This document shows positions 1 to 8,778 of a stretch of 64,000 bases of DNA, piece after piece. Made by a program: the position numbers and the translations under genes. Origin of the DNA: an uncultured Alphaproteobacteria bacterium (lineage in GTDB: Bacteria; Pseudomonadota; Alphaproteobacteria; Rhizobiales; Rhizobiaceae). The notes below the pieces were generated by a model that was not told the origin of the DNA, searched no databases, and saw nothing but the letters and a program-made list of their open reading frames with translations. Positions within the stretch are counted from its first letter, which is position 1, and the number at the start of each line of letters is the position of its first letter. Where the stretch lies: contig CAKMZB010000003.1 in NCBI GenBank assembly GCA_929200315.1, positions 316,761 through 380,760 on the forward strand, in the 5' to 3' direction.

Positions 1-1
1 G

Positions 2-91
2 ACCGAGCGCAACCGTAATCTGGATGAAGACGGCGATGGTCGTCTCGACCGCGCGCCGGACGATCCCGGTATTCGCGAAGGCGCAAAATGA
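2..91 (+). CDS. C-terminal end of an unidentified protein (partial at window start)
   Basis: An open frame enters from outside the window and stops at TGA 89-91, giving 29 residues. The visible tail contains the acidic run DEDGDGRLD, which has the D-x-D-x-D-G spacing of an EF-hand-type calcium loop, followed by a proline- and charge-rich end. A rho-independent-type hairpin follows directly, which supports a real gene end here. The family cannot be named from so short a piece. An EF-hand-domain periplasmic protein is one possibility, and chance acidic composition is another. Confidence 0.5.
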   Translation, partial: TERNRNLDEDGDGRLDRAPDDPGIREGAK

Positions 92-120
92 AAAGGCCCG
101 CCGGAAACGGCAGGCCTTTC
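91..120 (+). terminator. Hairpin terminator after the upstream partial gene
   Basis: The arm AAAGGCCCGCC and its near-complement GGCAGGCCTTT (one mismatch) enclose the loop GGAAAC and end in a short T-containing run. It begins at the stop codon of the upstream plus-strand gene and lies just beyond the stop of the minus-strand asd gene. It could therefore work as a bidirectional terminator between convergent genes. Confidence 0.7.
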
Positions 121-135
121 CTCTGCAAAAACCGC

Positions 136-1173
136 TTAAGCGGCCTTTTTGTTCTTGTTGCCGATCATGCCGCGGTTGAGCAGCAGTTCTGCAATCTGCA
201 CCGTGTTCAAAGCCGCACCCTTGCGCAGATTGTCTGACACCACCCACATGTTGAGGCCGTGGTCGACGGTGGGGTCCTCGCGGATGCGGGAGATGTAAGT
301 GGCGTCTTCGCCAGCGGCCTCATAAGGCGTGACGTAGCCGCCATCCTCGCGCTTATCCACCACCAGACAGCCCGGCGCTTCACGCAGAATCGAGCGGGCT
401 TCATCCGCCGTGAGCTCGTTTTCAAACTCGATGTTGACCGCTTCCGCGTGGGACACGAAAACCGGCACGCGCACCGCAGTCGCTGTGACCTTGATCTTTG
501 GGTCCAGCATCTTTTTGGTTTCCGCGTTGATCTTCCACTCTTCCTTCGTGTCGCCGGAATCCATGAACGTGTCGATGTGCGGGATGAGGTTGAAGGCGAT
601 GCGCTTGGTGAATTCTTTGGCTTCAATCGGGTCCGCGACGAAGACTGCGCGGGTCTGCTCAAACAACTCCTCCATCTTCGCCTTCCCACCGCCGGAGACC
701 GACTGGTAGGTGGAAACAACAATACGCTTAATGCGCGCCTTTTCGTGGAGCGGCTTGAGCGCGACGACGAGCTGGGCTGTCGAGCAATTGGGGTTGGCGA
801 TGATGCCTTTCTTGGTGACGCCCACAACCGCGTCGGCATTCACTTCCGGCACGATCAGCGGCACATCCGGATCGTACCGCCAGGCGGAGGAATTATCGAT
901 GACGATGCAGCCCTTGGCGACAATTTGCGGCGCGAGCGTTTTGGACAGATCGCCGCCCGCCGACATGATCGCAATATCGGCATCAGCAAAATTGTAACTG
1001 TCCAGCGCCTTCACCTTCAGCACCTTGTCGCCGAATGACACTTCCGTGCCCTGGCTGCGGCGGGAGGCGAGCGGCACTACCTTGTCCGCCGGGAAGGCCC
1101 GCTCGGCCAGAATGGACAGAACTTCCCGGCCCACATTACCTGTGGCACCGACAATTGCGACTGTGTACGACAT
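136..1173 (-). CDS. asd: Aspartate-semialdehyde dehydrogenase
   Basis: This cytosolic enzyme makes L-aspartate 4-semialdehyde from aspartyl phosphate with NADPH, the branch point to lysine/diaminopimelate, threonine and methionine. The 345-residue protein has the usual length. It carries the N-terminal nucleotide-binding GATGNVG (residues 9-15) and the catalytic cysteine in NPNCSTAQ (Cys130). The later HAEAVNIEF segment is typical of the C-terminal domain. The ATG at 1173 starts directly before the family's beta-strand, so I kept it. In related genomes asd often lies close to leuC/leuD/leuB, and here leuC and leuD are nearby on the same strand. A candidate TTGACT -35 box lies at 1331-1326 on the minus strand, but I see no convincing -10. 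Confidence 0.95.
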   Translation of the reverse strand: MSYTVAIVGATGNVGREVLSILAERAFPADKVVPLASRRSQGTEVSFGDKVLKVKALDSYNFADADIAIMSAGGDLSKTLAPQIVAKGCIVIDNSSAWRYDPDVPLIVPEVNADAVVGVTKKGIIANPNCSTAQLVVALKPLHEKARIKRIVVSTYQSVSGGGKAKMEELFEQTRAVFVADPIEAKEFTKRIAFNLIPHIDTFMDSGDTKEEWKINAETKKMLDPKIKVTATAVRVPVFVSHAEAVNIEFENELTADEARSILREAPGCLVVDKREDGGYVTPYEAAGEDATYISRIREDPTVDHGLNMWVVSDNLRKGAALNTVQIAELLLNRGMIGNKNKKAA

Positions 1174-1361
1174 GAAGCTCGCTCCGCTCTCCCCCTGCCA
1201 TCTTGTGCGATGGGCGTGGATGATCGCCTCCCCCGCGGGGGGAAACGCGGGAGCGGTTTAAAGAGTGGTCTTTGTCTTGACGCTCTTGCAGCTCATGGCC
1301 CGCCTTCTAGCTGCGCTGGGGCAAAAGTCAATTGTGGCTGCGATCTGCGGCGGCTCGAGGC
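1174..1361. other. Leader region of asd, no gene seen
   Basis: This is the first part of the 409-base stretch between asd and the autotransporter gene. It holds a 12-base perfect palindrome of C and G only (1230-1241) and a possible minus-strand -35 box TTGACT at 1331-1326. I see no ORF with coding character. The rest of the stretch holds the leuC fragment (1362-1505) and about 80 bases upstream of the autotransporter start. Confidence 0.4.
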
Positions 1362-1505
1362 CTAGAGTTTGCAAATGTCTGCAAAGTGACCGGCCACAAC
1401 CCCCGCCATGGCGAAGGAAACGAGGTGCGCGCGGCCCTTGAAGCCCTGACGGCCGTCAAAGTTGCGATTGGATGTAGACGCGCAGCGCTCCTGCGGCTTC
1501 AGCCT
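1362..1505 (-). pseudogene. Duplicated 3' fragment of leuC
   Basis: Read on the minus strand, this stretch encodes the last ~45 residues of 3-isopropylmalate dehydratase large subunit, including the hallmark [11 protein letters not shown] and GRQGFKGR and a stop codon. It has no start and no upstream domain. Hand alignment with the end of the intact leuC (3506-3653) gives about 37 identical residues of 45 with one two-residue gap. The copy lies in the same orientation as leuC, 2,144 bases away, with only the autotransporter gene between them. It is a degenerate remnant, either a diverged duplication or a tail brought in from a relative with the autotransporter DNA. Confidence 0.85.
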
Positions 1506-1582
1506 TTTCAACTTAGGCCTTCGCGTTGCTATAGGGCCTGTATTTCTATGAGGACCACCCATCTATTTCGGGGCTTTTGATC

Positions 1583-3259
1583 ATGGCAAATACCAACTTG
1601 CGCGCTCGCCTATTCCTGTCTTGCGCCGTGGCCACGCTCAGCATCGCCGCCCCGCTTCGCGCCGCAGCGGATGATTTCACCATCAACACGCCGGTGGTCA
1701 CCACCAATGGCGGCTTTGTGGTGGACGGGAATGATACGATCACGATCATTGACTCAGGCTCAATTACCCCACCAGCAGGCGATGCCGGCTTGCGTGCTAC
1801 AGGCACGAACAATGTTCTGGACAATCAAGGCGGGATAACCACGACGGGCGATAACACCTTTGGCATTAACGCTCGTGATGACAACACGATCACCAACTCT
1901 GGCAGCATCTCCACGATGGGCGATGGCGCCACTGGCATTCGCGCTGGCAACGGCAACGCGATCACCAATTCCGGCAGGGTGATCAGTGCACAGGCAGAGT
2001 CTTTCTTCCTGGGGGGTGACAACACGCTGAACCTGCTGGCACCGTCCTTCATTGGTGGCGAGATCAATCTGGGTGACAATACGACCGTCAACATCACCTC
2101 CGGCCCGTCCCATTCCATCCTGTGGGATCTGTCTACGGGTACGATGAGTGGCGGCATGCCGAATCTCTCCGGGCCTGTGCCGATCTTCTACAATGCCGCC
2201 ACACAGCAGGTGGCAACGTTTGACCCAACCAGGTTTGCCGGGTCAGCCAATGCCCTGGCAGATCTGACCGGCAACGTGTCTGGACTGGTCCGCCGCAGAT
2301 TGACCGGGCCGGCCAGCAGCAGCGCAACCAGTTCACATGCGCTTCAAGCCCCTGTCTCCACCGAACAGAACGCGAACGCACGGCAGCGTATGGACTATGC
2401 CTTTGACGGCTCCTCCGCGTCTGCGGGCACCGGCATGTGGATCTCTGCGTTTGGTTCCACGAGTGAATATGATGGTGGTGACGGGGCGCTTGATCAGAAC
2501 TTTGACCACGTCGGTCTGGCAATTGGCTACGATACAGATATTTCTGCAGACCTGACCCTTGGGGGACTGGTGGGCTATGGCTGGGGAACGTTTGGCGCTG
2601 ATAGCCGGTTTGTGGAGTCTTTTGACAGTGATGCAGAGGGCCTGTTTGCCGCCATTTACGGGCAGAAGCGCATGGGCGGCGACTTCAACGGCTTCATCGA
2701 CTTCTCACTGACCGCAGGCGCGCTGTCTCATTCGGATCAGCGCTTCGTCAATGACAACCTGGCGCCGCTGGGCGTTTCCTATGCAGCCGCTTCCTATAAC
2801 AGTTGGCTAATTGCACCAGAGCTTCGTGTTGGCGCGGATCTGGGGGAAGGTGAATGGACCTACACGCCATCAGCACAACTGCGCTATGGCCTGCAGTCGA
2901 TTGATGGCTACACGGAAACAGGTCTCTCAGCGGCCAATGCTCAGGTTGGGGGGCGCAATATTGGCGTGCTGGAGGCACGGGCCGAGCTTGCAGCGTCCCG
3001 GCAGTTGGATTTTGGCAGTTTCACCACCCGTGTGGGTTATCAGCATCGTGAAGCGACGGGCGATGGCAATGTCAGCGTGACCATGATCGGGCAGACGCAG
3101 CAGGTTGGATATGATGCCAATACCGGCGGCGGCCTCTATCTTGGTGCCGATGCTTCCATCAACCTGCCCGGCAACATGTCGCTTGATTTGAGCACGGAAG
3201 CTGTTCTGGGTGATGCGCAAACCGTGCGCGGTACTGCCAGTCTTACATCCAGCTTCTGA
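1583..3259 (+). CDS. Autotransporter (type Va secretion) outer-membrane beta-barrel protein
   Basis: The 558-residue protein starts with a Sec signal peptide (hydrophobic core around residues 9-24, likely cleavage after Ala-Ala-Ala at 27-29). A short passenger follows, with Asn/Gly/Ser/Thr-rich repeats of the type NTITNSGSI (about residues 70-135), as in beta-helical autotransporter passengers. The C-terminal ~280 residues alternate polar and aromatic residues and end in Phe, as expected of a 12-strand barrel inserted by BAM. An in-frame TTG lies at 1577, but ATG 1583 fits better. The passenger is small and has no catalytic motif I recognise, so adhesion or surface display is only a guess. 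The gene runs opposite to its neighbours and lies between two leuC 3' ends, which suggests acquisition by transfer. Confidence 0.85.
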   Translation: MANTNLRARLFLSCAVATLSIAAPLRAAADDFTINTPVVTTNGGFVVDGNDTITIIDSGSITPPAGDAGLRATGTNNVLDNQGGITTTGDNTFGINARDDNTITNSGSISTMGDGATGIRAGNGNAITNSGRVISAQAESFFLGGDNTLNLLAPSFIGGEINLGDNTTVNITSGPSHSILWDLSTGTMSGGMPNLSGPVPIFYNAATQQVATFDPTRFAGSANALADLTGNVSGLVRRRLTGPASSSATSSHALQAPVSTEQNANARQRMDYAFDGSSASAGTGMWISAFGSTSEYDGGDGALDQNFDHVGLAIGYDTDISADLTLGGLVGYGWGTFGADSRFVESFDSDAEGLFAAIYGQKRMGGDFNGFIDFSLTAGALSHSDQRFVNDNLAPLGVSYAAASYNSWLIAPELRVGADLGEGEWTYTPSAQLRYGLQSIDGYTETGLSAANAQVGGRNIGVLEARAELAASRQLDFGSFTTRVGYQHREATGDGNVSVTMIGQTQQVGYDANTGGGLYLGADASINLPGNMSLDLSTEAVLGDAQTVRGTASLTSSF

Positions 3260-3316
3260 GGCAGCCTGCGAGGCTAAGGCCTCAACGGCCCTGCACAATG
3301 CGCATGGGTATGGGTA

Positions 3317-3479
3317 GCGGAACCGGGTAACCCGGACCGCCAGCGCGTCCTGTGGCTAAGATGTGTGATATTGCCGTGGCGCGTGGCAGAGGCTGCTCCG
3401 AGCAGGATATGCCCTGAGCTGCGGGCATATCCGTCCAACCAGCATTTGTCTCAGCTGAACCGCCGCTTCAGGCGACGGT
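3317..3479. repeat. Cluster of inverted repeats between the autotransporter gene and leuC
   Basis: Three stem-forming sequences lie in the 246-base gap between the converging genes. They are GCGG/CCGGG-taa-CCCGG/CCGC at 3317-3340, a perfect 10-bp inverted repeat GGATATGCCC...GGGCATATCC at 3405-3432, and an imperfect hairpin at 3459-3479. None has a clear T-run. They may terminate transcription from either side or be recombination-junction debris. No ORF is seen here. Confidence 0.5.
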
Positions 3480-3505
3480 GAGCGCCATAACTAGCGCACC
3501 CGGGA

Positions 3506-4921
3506 CTAAAGTTTGCGGATGTCTACGAAGTGACCAGCCACAGCCGCCGCCGCCGCCATGGCGGGGGAGACGAGGTGGGTGCGGCCTTTGAAGCCCTGAC
3601 GGCCCTCAAAGTTGCGGTTGGAGGTGGAAGCGCAACGCTCCTCAGGCTTCAACCGGTCATCGTTCATGGCAAGGCACATGGAGCAGCCCGGCTCACGCCA
3701 TTCAGCCCCTGCGGCGATGAAGACCTCGTGGAGACCTTCGGCTTCCGCCTGTTCCTTCACCAGACCAGAGCCGGGCACCACCATGGCGGAGACAGTATCT
3801 GCAATCTGCTTGCCGCGCAGAATGTCAGCGGCTGCACGCAGATCTTCGATGCGGCCATTGGTGCAGGAGCCAATCCAGACGCGATCGAGGGCGATGTCAG
3901 TGATCTTCGTGCCCGGTTGGAGGCCCATATAATCAAGCGCGCGCTGTTTGGAGGTGCGCTTGTTTTCATCATCAATCTGCGCCGGATCCGGCACGATGCC
4001 ATCAACGGGAACCACATCCTCTGGCGAGGAGCCCCAGGAGACGATGGGCGGCAGGTCGCGGGCGTCGAGTTCGATCACCTTGTCAAAATGTGCGCCTTCC
4101 TCGGTGTGCAGCGTCTTCCAATAGTCGAGCGCCATGTCCCAGGCCTTGCCGGACGGGGTCTTGGGACGGCCCTTGATATAATCGAAAGTCTTCTCGTCCG
4201 GCGCGATGAGACCGGCGCGCGCGCCACCCTCAATTGTCATGTTGCAGACGGTCATGCGTCCTTCCATCGACAAAGCTTCGATGGCGGAACCGCAGAATTC
4301 AATCACATAGCCAGTTCCACCGGCGGTGCCGATTTTGCCGATGATGGCGAGGATAATGTCCTTGGCCGTCACACCATCCGGGAGCTTACCGCCTTCACCG
4401 CCGGTGACTTCGACCTTCATGTTTTTCGCCTTCTTCTGGATCAGCGTTTGCGTGGCGAGCACATGCTCGACCTCGGACGTGCCGATGCCATGAGCAAGGG
4501 CACCGAAGGCCCCGTGGGTCGACGTGTGGGAATCGCCGCAGACAATGGTCATGCCAGGCAAGGTGAAACCTTGTTCCGGCCCGATAATGTGGACGATGCC
4601 CTGCCGCTTGTCGGTTTCAGAATAATATTCCACGCCGAAATCCGCCGCATTCTTTGCGAGCGCCTCGACCTGGATGCGGCTTTCCTCATTCTTGATACCA
4701 CCAGAGCGATCTGTGGTGGGGACGTTGTGGTCCACCACTGCCAGTGTCTTGTCCGGTGCGCGCACCGGGCGCCCCGCCAAGCGAAGACCCTCAAAGGCCT
4801 GCGGGCTCGTCACTTCATGGACGAGATGGCGATCGATATAGAGGAGGGCAGTGCCATCCTCGGCCTCATGGACCAAATGGTCGTCCCAGATCTTGTCGTA
4901 AAGCGTGCGCGCTGCGGTCAT
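3506..4921 (-). CDS. leuC: 3-Isopropylmalate dehydratase, large subunit
   Basis: With LeuD this aconitase-family enzyme isomerises 2-isopropylmalate to 3-isopropylmalate in leucine biosynthesis. The 471-residue product starts [15 protein letters not shown], the conserved LeuC start; an upstream in-frame Met at 4981 would add 20 residues unlike the family. [4Fe-4S] ligands are visible in [10 protein letters not shown] (about residue 350) and CSMCLAMN (about 410-413), and the C-terminus carries [16 protein letters not shown]. The gene lies 94 bases downstream of the M48 peptidase gene. It is separated from leuD by three unrelated genes, whereas leuC and leuD are close together in many bacteria. 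Its last ~148 bases recur at 1362-1505. Confidence 0.96.
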   Translation of the reverse strand: MTAARTLYDKIWDDHLVHEAEDGTALLYIDRHLVHEVTSPQAFEGLRLAGRPVRAPDKTLAVVDHNVPTTDRSGGIKNEESRIQVEALAKNAADFGVEYYSETDKRQGIVHIIGPEQGFTLPGMTIVCGDSHTSTHGAFGALAHGIGTSEVEHVLATQTLIQKKAKNMKVEVTGGEGGKLPDGVTAKDIILAIIGKIGTAGGTGYVIEFCGSAIEALSMEGRMTVCNMTIEGGARAGLIAPDEKTFDYIKGRPKTPSGKAWDMALDYWKTLHTEEGAHFDKVIELDARDLPPIVSWGSSPEDVVPVDGIVPDPAQIDDENKRTSKQRALDYMGLQPGTKITDIALDRVWIGSCTNGRIEDLRAAADILRGKQIADTVSAMVVPGSGLVKEQAEAEGLHEVFIAAGAEWREPGCSMCLAMNDDRLKPEERCASTSNRNFEGRQGFKGRTHLVSPAMAAAAAVAGHFVDIRKL

Positions 4922-5015
4922 CGATGGTCTCTTTGAAAAGGTGCTCCAGCTGTTAGGTGCGGATATGCGGCAGGCCGGCAAAGCCCGTCAAGCCGCGTTC
5001 GCTTGATGGACGATC

Positions 5016-6068
5016 TCAACGCCTGTCGATCCGCCGTTCCAACGCCTCGCGCCTGTCCGCGCCTCCGGGATGGGTCGACAGATAACCACTCTCCTCGCAG
5101 CTCCCCACCCCGCCGGGCAGATCGCCGCAAATATGCTCATAGAGTTTGTCCAGCGCCGAGGAGAGATTGGCCGGATCGATGTCGATCTTGCGCAGCAATT
5201 CCACACCACCGGCATCTGCCTCCAACTCCATTTCCCGCGAGGCGGCCATTGCCACGAGCACCCCGCCACCGCCCAGAATTTCCTCAGCCGCCGTGCCAAG
5301 ATCGCCGGAAACCAGCGCCACGACGGCAGCAAATCCAAGCGCCCGGTAGATCTGACGCAGAGAATGCTGATGGCTGACATGGGTCACCTCATGGGCCATC
5401 ACAGCCACCGCCTCATCGTGGGAAACCAGCTTCACGAACTGGTCCGTCAAAATCACCGTACCGCCGGGCAAGGCGAGTGCATTTGCGCCGATCGCACCAC
5501 CATCACGGAAGAGGAGCACGAAGTTGGCGTCTGTTCCGCTAGCGGCGGCCAGATCATCGAAACTTGCCTGCAGCTTGTCGCGCCGCTCTTGAGGAAGGGT
5601 GGTGTCATCAAAGATAATTTGGTCCAGCGTTCGCCGGGTGGAAGCATCCATGATGTCGGTCACCCCGGGGGGTGTAGCCCAAACAGCAACGGACACTGCA
5701 GCGGGCAGGCCATATCGGTATAGAGCCAGCACGAGCACAACAATGGCGACCAGAAACGCTATGAGCCGTGGGTGGAAACTCTCCCACTGCGCTATGCGTG
5801 AAAAGAAGCCGCCGTGAAAAGCGCTCAAACCATCCACCGCATCGTTGTCAGCCGTCATGAAGAGACCGCCGCCGACAAGCTCGATGCGCCGGTCGATACC
5901 ACCGATTCTGTCGGAAAGGCTGGCGATCTCCACCGCAATGCGCCCGCCATCCGCCATCAACACATCCGCCTGTGTGGATGCGAAATCCGACATGACCAGA
6001 CGTGCGCGCGAAGCACGGGACGAACCCTTGGGGAAATAACGGCCGTCAATGGTGAGAGGTTGGCTCAT
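5016..6068 (-). CDS. M48-family membrane metallopeptidase
   Basis: A 350-residue zinc peptidase of the M48 (HtpX/Ste24/BepA) type. The zinc motif HEVTH spans residues 226-230 and the third ligand Glu lies in ELEADAGG (about 283). A hydrophobic segment at about 102-118 anchors the protein, and the first ~95 residues form a separate N-terminal domain rich in beta-type sequence. The ATG at 6068 was chosen over an upstream in-frame Met at 6107 because MSQPLTIDG starts the conserved part. It follows the DUF898 gene by 54 bases on the same strand, so the two are probably co-transcribed, and a role in envelope protein quality control is plausible. The physiological substrate is unknown. Confidence 0.85.
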   Translation of the reverse strand: MSQPLTIDGRYFPKGSSRASRARLVMSDFASTQADVLMADGGRIAVEIASLSDRIGGIDRRIELVGGGLFMTADNDAVDGLSAFHGGFFSRIAQWESFHPRLIAFLVAIVVLVLALYRYGLPAAVSVAVWATPPGVTDIMDASTRRTLDQIIFDDTTLPQERRDKLQASFDDLAAASGTDANFVLLFRDGGAIGANALALPGGTVILTDQFVKLVSHDEAVAVMAHEVTHVSHQHSLRQIYRALGFAAVVALVSGDLGTAAEEILGGGGVLVAMAASREMELEADAGGVELLRKIDIDPANLSSALDKLYEHICGDLPGGVGSCEESGYLSTHPGGADRREALERRIDRR

Positions 6069-6122
6069 GGCAACAGAGATGATGGCCCCGCATCGCTGCG
6101 GGGCCAAGGGGCTAATTCAGGT

Positions 6123-7229
6123 CTAGAAACCGAAATCAAAACCCTCGATGCTGAGGAATTCACCCGAAGTCACACCGGTTTCGTCAATCTGACCTTCAAC
6201 AAAATTGTCGAGTTCGGAGACCGCAATCATCTGCGTGTTGTCCGCCAGATACCGCGCCAACCGCACCTTCGCCCATGGGGTGAAGAGTGTGAGCGTGAGG
6301 AGGATGAGGATGACGTTGGAAAGCGTGATCCAGGTGAGGCGACCAGCTGTGACCGTGGAACGGAATTCGTGGCCACCTTCCAGATGCAAATTGTTGAAAC
6401 CAATGTTCCGCGAACGGGCCAGATAGATGAAGTTCGCGATAATAATGATGATATATGAGATCAAGATCAGTCCGTAAGTCATGACCAGAAACTGGAGATG
6501 TTCCGGCGTAAGAAGAGCCTCAGGATCTCTGAGAAAACCCTCATCTGAGCTAAACTCGAAAACGCCTGCTACGGCACCCCCAACTATAAGGCCAATGCCG
6601 ACAAAGCCTACCAGCACCGCGATACCAAGGGCCTTGTAATAGGGCTTCAGCGGAGGATCGGCGGAGAAATGTGCGATGCCATAGGCGTGGCCGTTGCCAA
6701 GGAAACGAGCATTGGCGCGGGATGCGAAAGGCACCAGCGTGAAGAAAGACAACATCGCGGCGATGGGCCAAACAATATAGGCCACCAATGCATCACGCTT
6801 TCTTCCGCGGAAGTGAAAACGCACGTTGCGATAACTCGTCATGTTGGCGTTGAAGCGTAGACCGCGAACAATCACCCAAGGCAGGATGACAACATAGAGC
6901 ACCAGGGCAGCGATGCCGAACAGCGGGTCCAGGTACTGGAGCACCTGGATGCCGACCAGGAACAGCACGACCAGGATACGCCCGATCAGAATTTTCACCG
7001 GCTCGGCATGGTAATCAAACCGATGTCCGTCCAGTTCCGTGTTGCCGTTGAAATAGCGCTTGTTGCGCACCTTCGCCCAGGCGGAATAGATGCCCAGCGT
7101 CACAATCGTCAGCAGAACGTTGACAATCCAGATGCCGAAATATTCCTTGCCCGTTCCGTGGAAGGTGATGGGCAGCGTGCGCGGTTCGGCCATTGGCGCA
7201 GCATCTGTGGCCATAATCGTGTCAGACAT
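6123..7229 (-). CDS. DUF898 (YjgN-family) inner-membrane protein
   Basis: The 368-residue protein has several long hydrophobic segments and the repeated DUF898 signature. GxYSAWAKVRNKRYF occurs near residue 55 and its counterpart FTPWAKVRLARYLADNT near the C-terminus, with GHRFDYH and NIGFNNLHLEGGHEF. This matches the YjgN family of polytopic membrane proteins, whose biochemical role is not established. ATG 7229 (MSDTIMATD) is used; a TTG 24 bases upstream is in frame but no ribosome site decides between them. It sits directly upstream of the M48 peptidase gene, and pairing of these families is, to my knowledge, recurrent, so a shared envelope role is inferred. Confidence 0.85.
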   Translation of the reverse strand: MSDTIMATDAAPMAEPRTLPITFHGTGKEYFGIWIVNVLLTIVTLGIYSAWAKVRNKRYFNGNTELDGHRFDYHAEPVKILIGRILVVLFLVGIQVLQYLDPLFGIAALVLYVVILPWVIVRGLRFNANMTSYRNVRFHFRGRKRDALVAYIVWPIAAMLSFFTLVPFASRANARFLGNGHAYGIAHFSADPPLKPYYKALGIAVLVGFVGIGLIVGGAVAGVFEFSSDEGFLRDPEALLTPEHLQFLVMTYGLILISYIIIIIANFIYLARSRNIGFNNLHLEGGHEFRSTVTAGRLTWITLSNVILILLTLTLFTPWAKVRLARYLADNTQMIAVSELDNFVEGQIDETGVTSGEFLSIEGFDFGF

Positions 7230-7360
7230 GTTGAATAATCCCCGAATTGACAAAAGCAGACGGCGTGAGACTCCCCTTCACGCACCTGCAAGAATGTTGT
7301 GTGGGCCGTGCCACAGGAAGGCACGCACCGCAACGCCCGGCTGAAGGGAGTTGAGCCATT

Positions 7361-8083
7361 TTGAATTTCATCATGTCCATATTCTGCGCCTGGACCGGCA
7401 TATGCGCCGAACCAGAGGCTTGCCGGACGGTGAGCCATTTGGGGGCTGATTATTCCGTCTGCTCTTACCAGACGGCGGACGTCATGGTTCGCACCCATAG
7501 GGTGGACGAGAATGACCGCCCCTACCGCCGCCTGTCGCGGCTGGAGCGGTCCCTCACTGAACCGCCCCTCATGCTGATGAATGGCGGCATGTATCAGGAT
7601 GATTTAACCGCCGTTGGCCTCTATGTGGAGAACGGCGTAAAGCAGCAGCACCTCTCCACCAAGGACGGATGGGGCAATTTTCATCTGCTTCCAAACGGAG
7701 TGTTCTGGGGGAAGGGCGGCAAGGTCCATGTCACGGAGACCGGTGCCTATCAGCGCATCAATCCCGCACCGGATTTCGCCACCCAATCAGGGCCAATGCT
7801 AGTGATTGAGGGCAAGCTTCATCCCCGCTTCATCCCAGGCTCCGACAGTCTGAAAATCCGCAACGGAGTGGGCGTCTCAGCCGACGGGTCAACGGTTCAT
7901 TTCGCGATGTCCCATGGCCGGGTGAACTTTCACGATTTCGGCACGCTCTTTCGCGATGAACTTGAGGCACCAAATGCGCTTTTTCTTGACGGCACGGTCA
8001 GCGAAATGCGCGCACAGGGACTGAACCGCGGTTCATCATGGAGATATCTAGGACCGATGATCTCGGTCACCAAGCGGCCCTAA
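7361..8083 (+). CDS. Phosphodiester glycosidase family (DUF2233/NAGPA-like) protein
   Basis: The 240-residue product has the NAGPA/DUF2233 hallmarks. These are LMNGGMYQDD early, a middle GVFWGKGGKVHV, then TQSGPMLVIEGKLHP, RNGVGVS and FLDGTVSEM, where the family has its conserved Gly/Asp residues. Members hydrolyse sugar phosphodiesters or handle envelope glycopolymers. The start is uncertain: AAGGGAG at 7344-7350 sits ten bases before TTG 7361, while ATG 7373 is twelve bases further. The N-terminus has a short hydrophobic stretch with a Cys that could be a weak export signal. It is divergent from the DUF898 gene and convergent with leuD. Confidence 0.75.
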   Translation: MNFIMSIFCAWTGICAEPEACRTVSHLGADYSVCSYQTADVMVRTHRVDENDRPYRRLSRLERSLTEPPLMLMNGGMYQDDLTAVGLYVENGVKQQHLSTKDGWGNFHLLPNGVFWGKGGKVHVTETGAYQRINPAPDFATQSGPMLVIEGKLHPRFIPGSDSLKIRNGVGVSADGSTVHFAMSHGRVNFHDFGTLFRDELEAPNALFLDGTVSEMRAQGLNRGSSWRYLGPMISVTKRP

Positions 8084-8098
8084 CGCCTAAACCCCGAG

Positions 8099-8701
8099 CT
8101 AGACCCACGGCCGCTCGTCGAGCTTGGTCTCATAAGTGTCGATGCTCGCCACCTTCTCCAACGTCAGGCCGATATCGTCGAGGCCGTTCAACAGACAGTG
8201 CTTCTTGTGCGCGTCGAGATCGAAAGAGATCGTGCCGCCATCGGGGCCGGTGATGGTCTGGCTTTCCAGATCGACGGACAGAACAGCATTGGAGCCGCGC
8301 TCGGCGTCGTCCATCAACTTTTCCAACTCCTCCGGCGTCACCACGATGGGCAGGATGCCGTTCTTGAAGCAATTGTTGTAAAAAATGTCGGCAAAGGACG
8401 TGGAGATCACGCAGCGGATGTCCCGGTCGAGCAATGCCCAAGGGGCATGTTCGCGCGACGAGCCGCACCCAAAATTGTCCCCCGCCACCAGGATTTGCGC
8501 TTTGCGGTAAGCGGGTTTGTTGAGCACGAAATCGGGGTTTTCCGTCCCGTCCTCATTCAGCCGCATCTCGGCAAACAAGCCTTCGGCAAGGCCCGTGCGC
8601 TTGATGGTTTTGAGATAATCCTTCGGGATGATCATGTCGGTGTCGACATTGATGATGGGCAAAGGCGCGGCGACACCGGTGAGCTGGGTGAATTTATCCA
8701 T
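8099..8701 (-). CDS. leuD: 3-Isopropylmalate dehydratase, small subunit
   Basis: LeuD supplies the mobile domain that completes the LeuC active site in leucine biosynthesis. The 200-residue length is normal. The start [15 protein letters not shown] and the motifs [23 protein letters not shown] and [16 protein letters not shown] are characteristic of the family. It lies upstream of leuC on the same strand but is separated by the DUF2233, DUF898 and M48 genes, so it is probably transcribed on its own. No leuB is present in the window. Confidence 0.95.
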   Translation of the reverse strand: MDKFTQLTGVAAPLPIINVDTDMIIPKDYLKTIKRTGLAEGLFAEMRLNEDGTENPDFVLNKPAYRKAQILVAGDNFGCGSSREHAPWALLDRDIRCVISTSFADIFYNNCFKNGILPIVVTPEELEKLMDDAERGSNAVLSVDLESQTITGPDGGTISFDLDAHKKHCLLNGLDDIGLTLEKVASIDTYETKLDERPWV

Positions 8702-8778
8702 TTTGGCAACGGGCTTTCAGTGCGTTTGGCGTTGGACTACACCAGCAACACCAGTCCGCCAAGCAAGGTCTTCATGAA

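Noticed and set aside
1230-1241. Perfect 12-base C/G palindrome in the asd leader
   Set aside because: It is only C and G in a GC-rich region, has no flanking T-run or half-site partner, and may be chance.
1362-3653. leuC repeats as attL/attR of an integrated element
   Set aside because: No integrase or other mobility gene lies between them, the copies are too diverged for a recent site-specific event, and leuC is not a tRNA-type target. Homologous recombination or old duplication explains it better.
3530-4936. A 468-codon plus-strand frame antisense to leuC
   Set aside because: LeuC is unmistakable on the minus strand over the same bases; long antisense frames are expected at this GC content.
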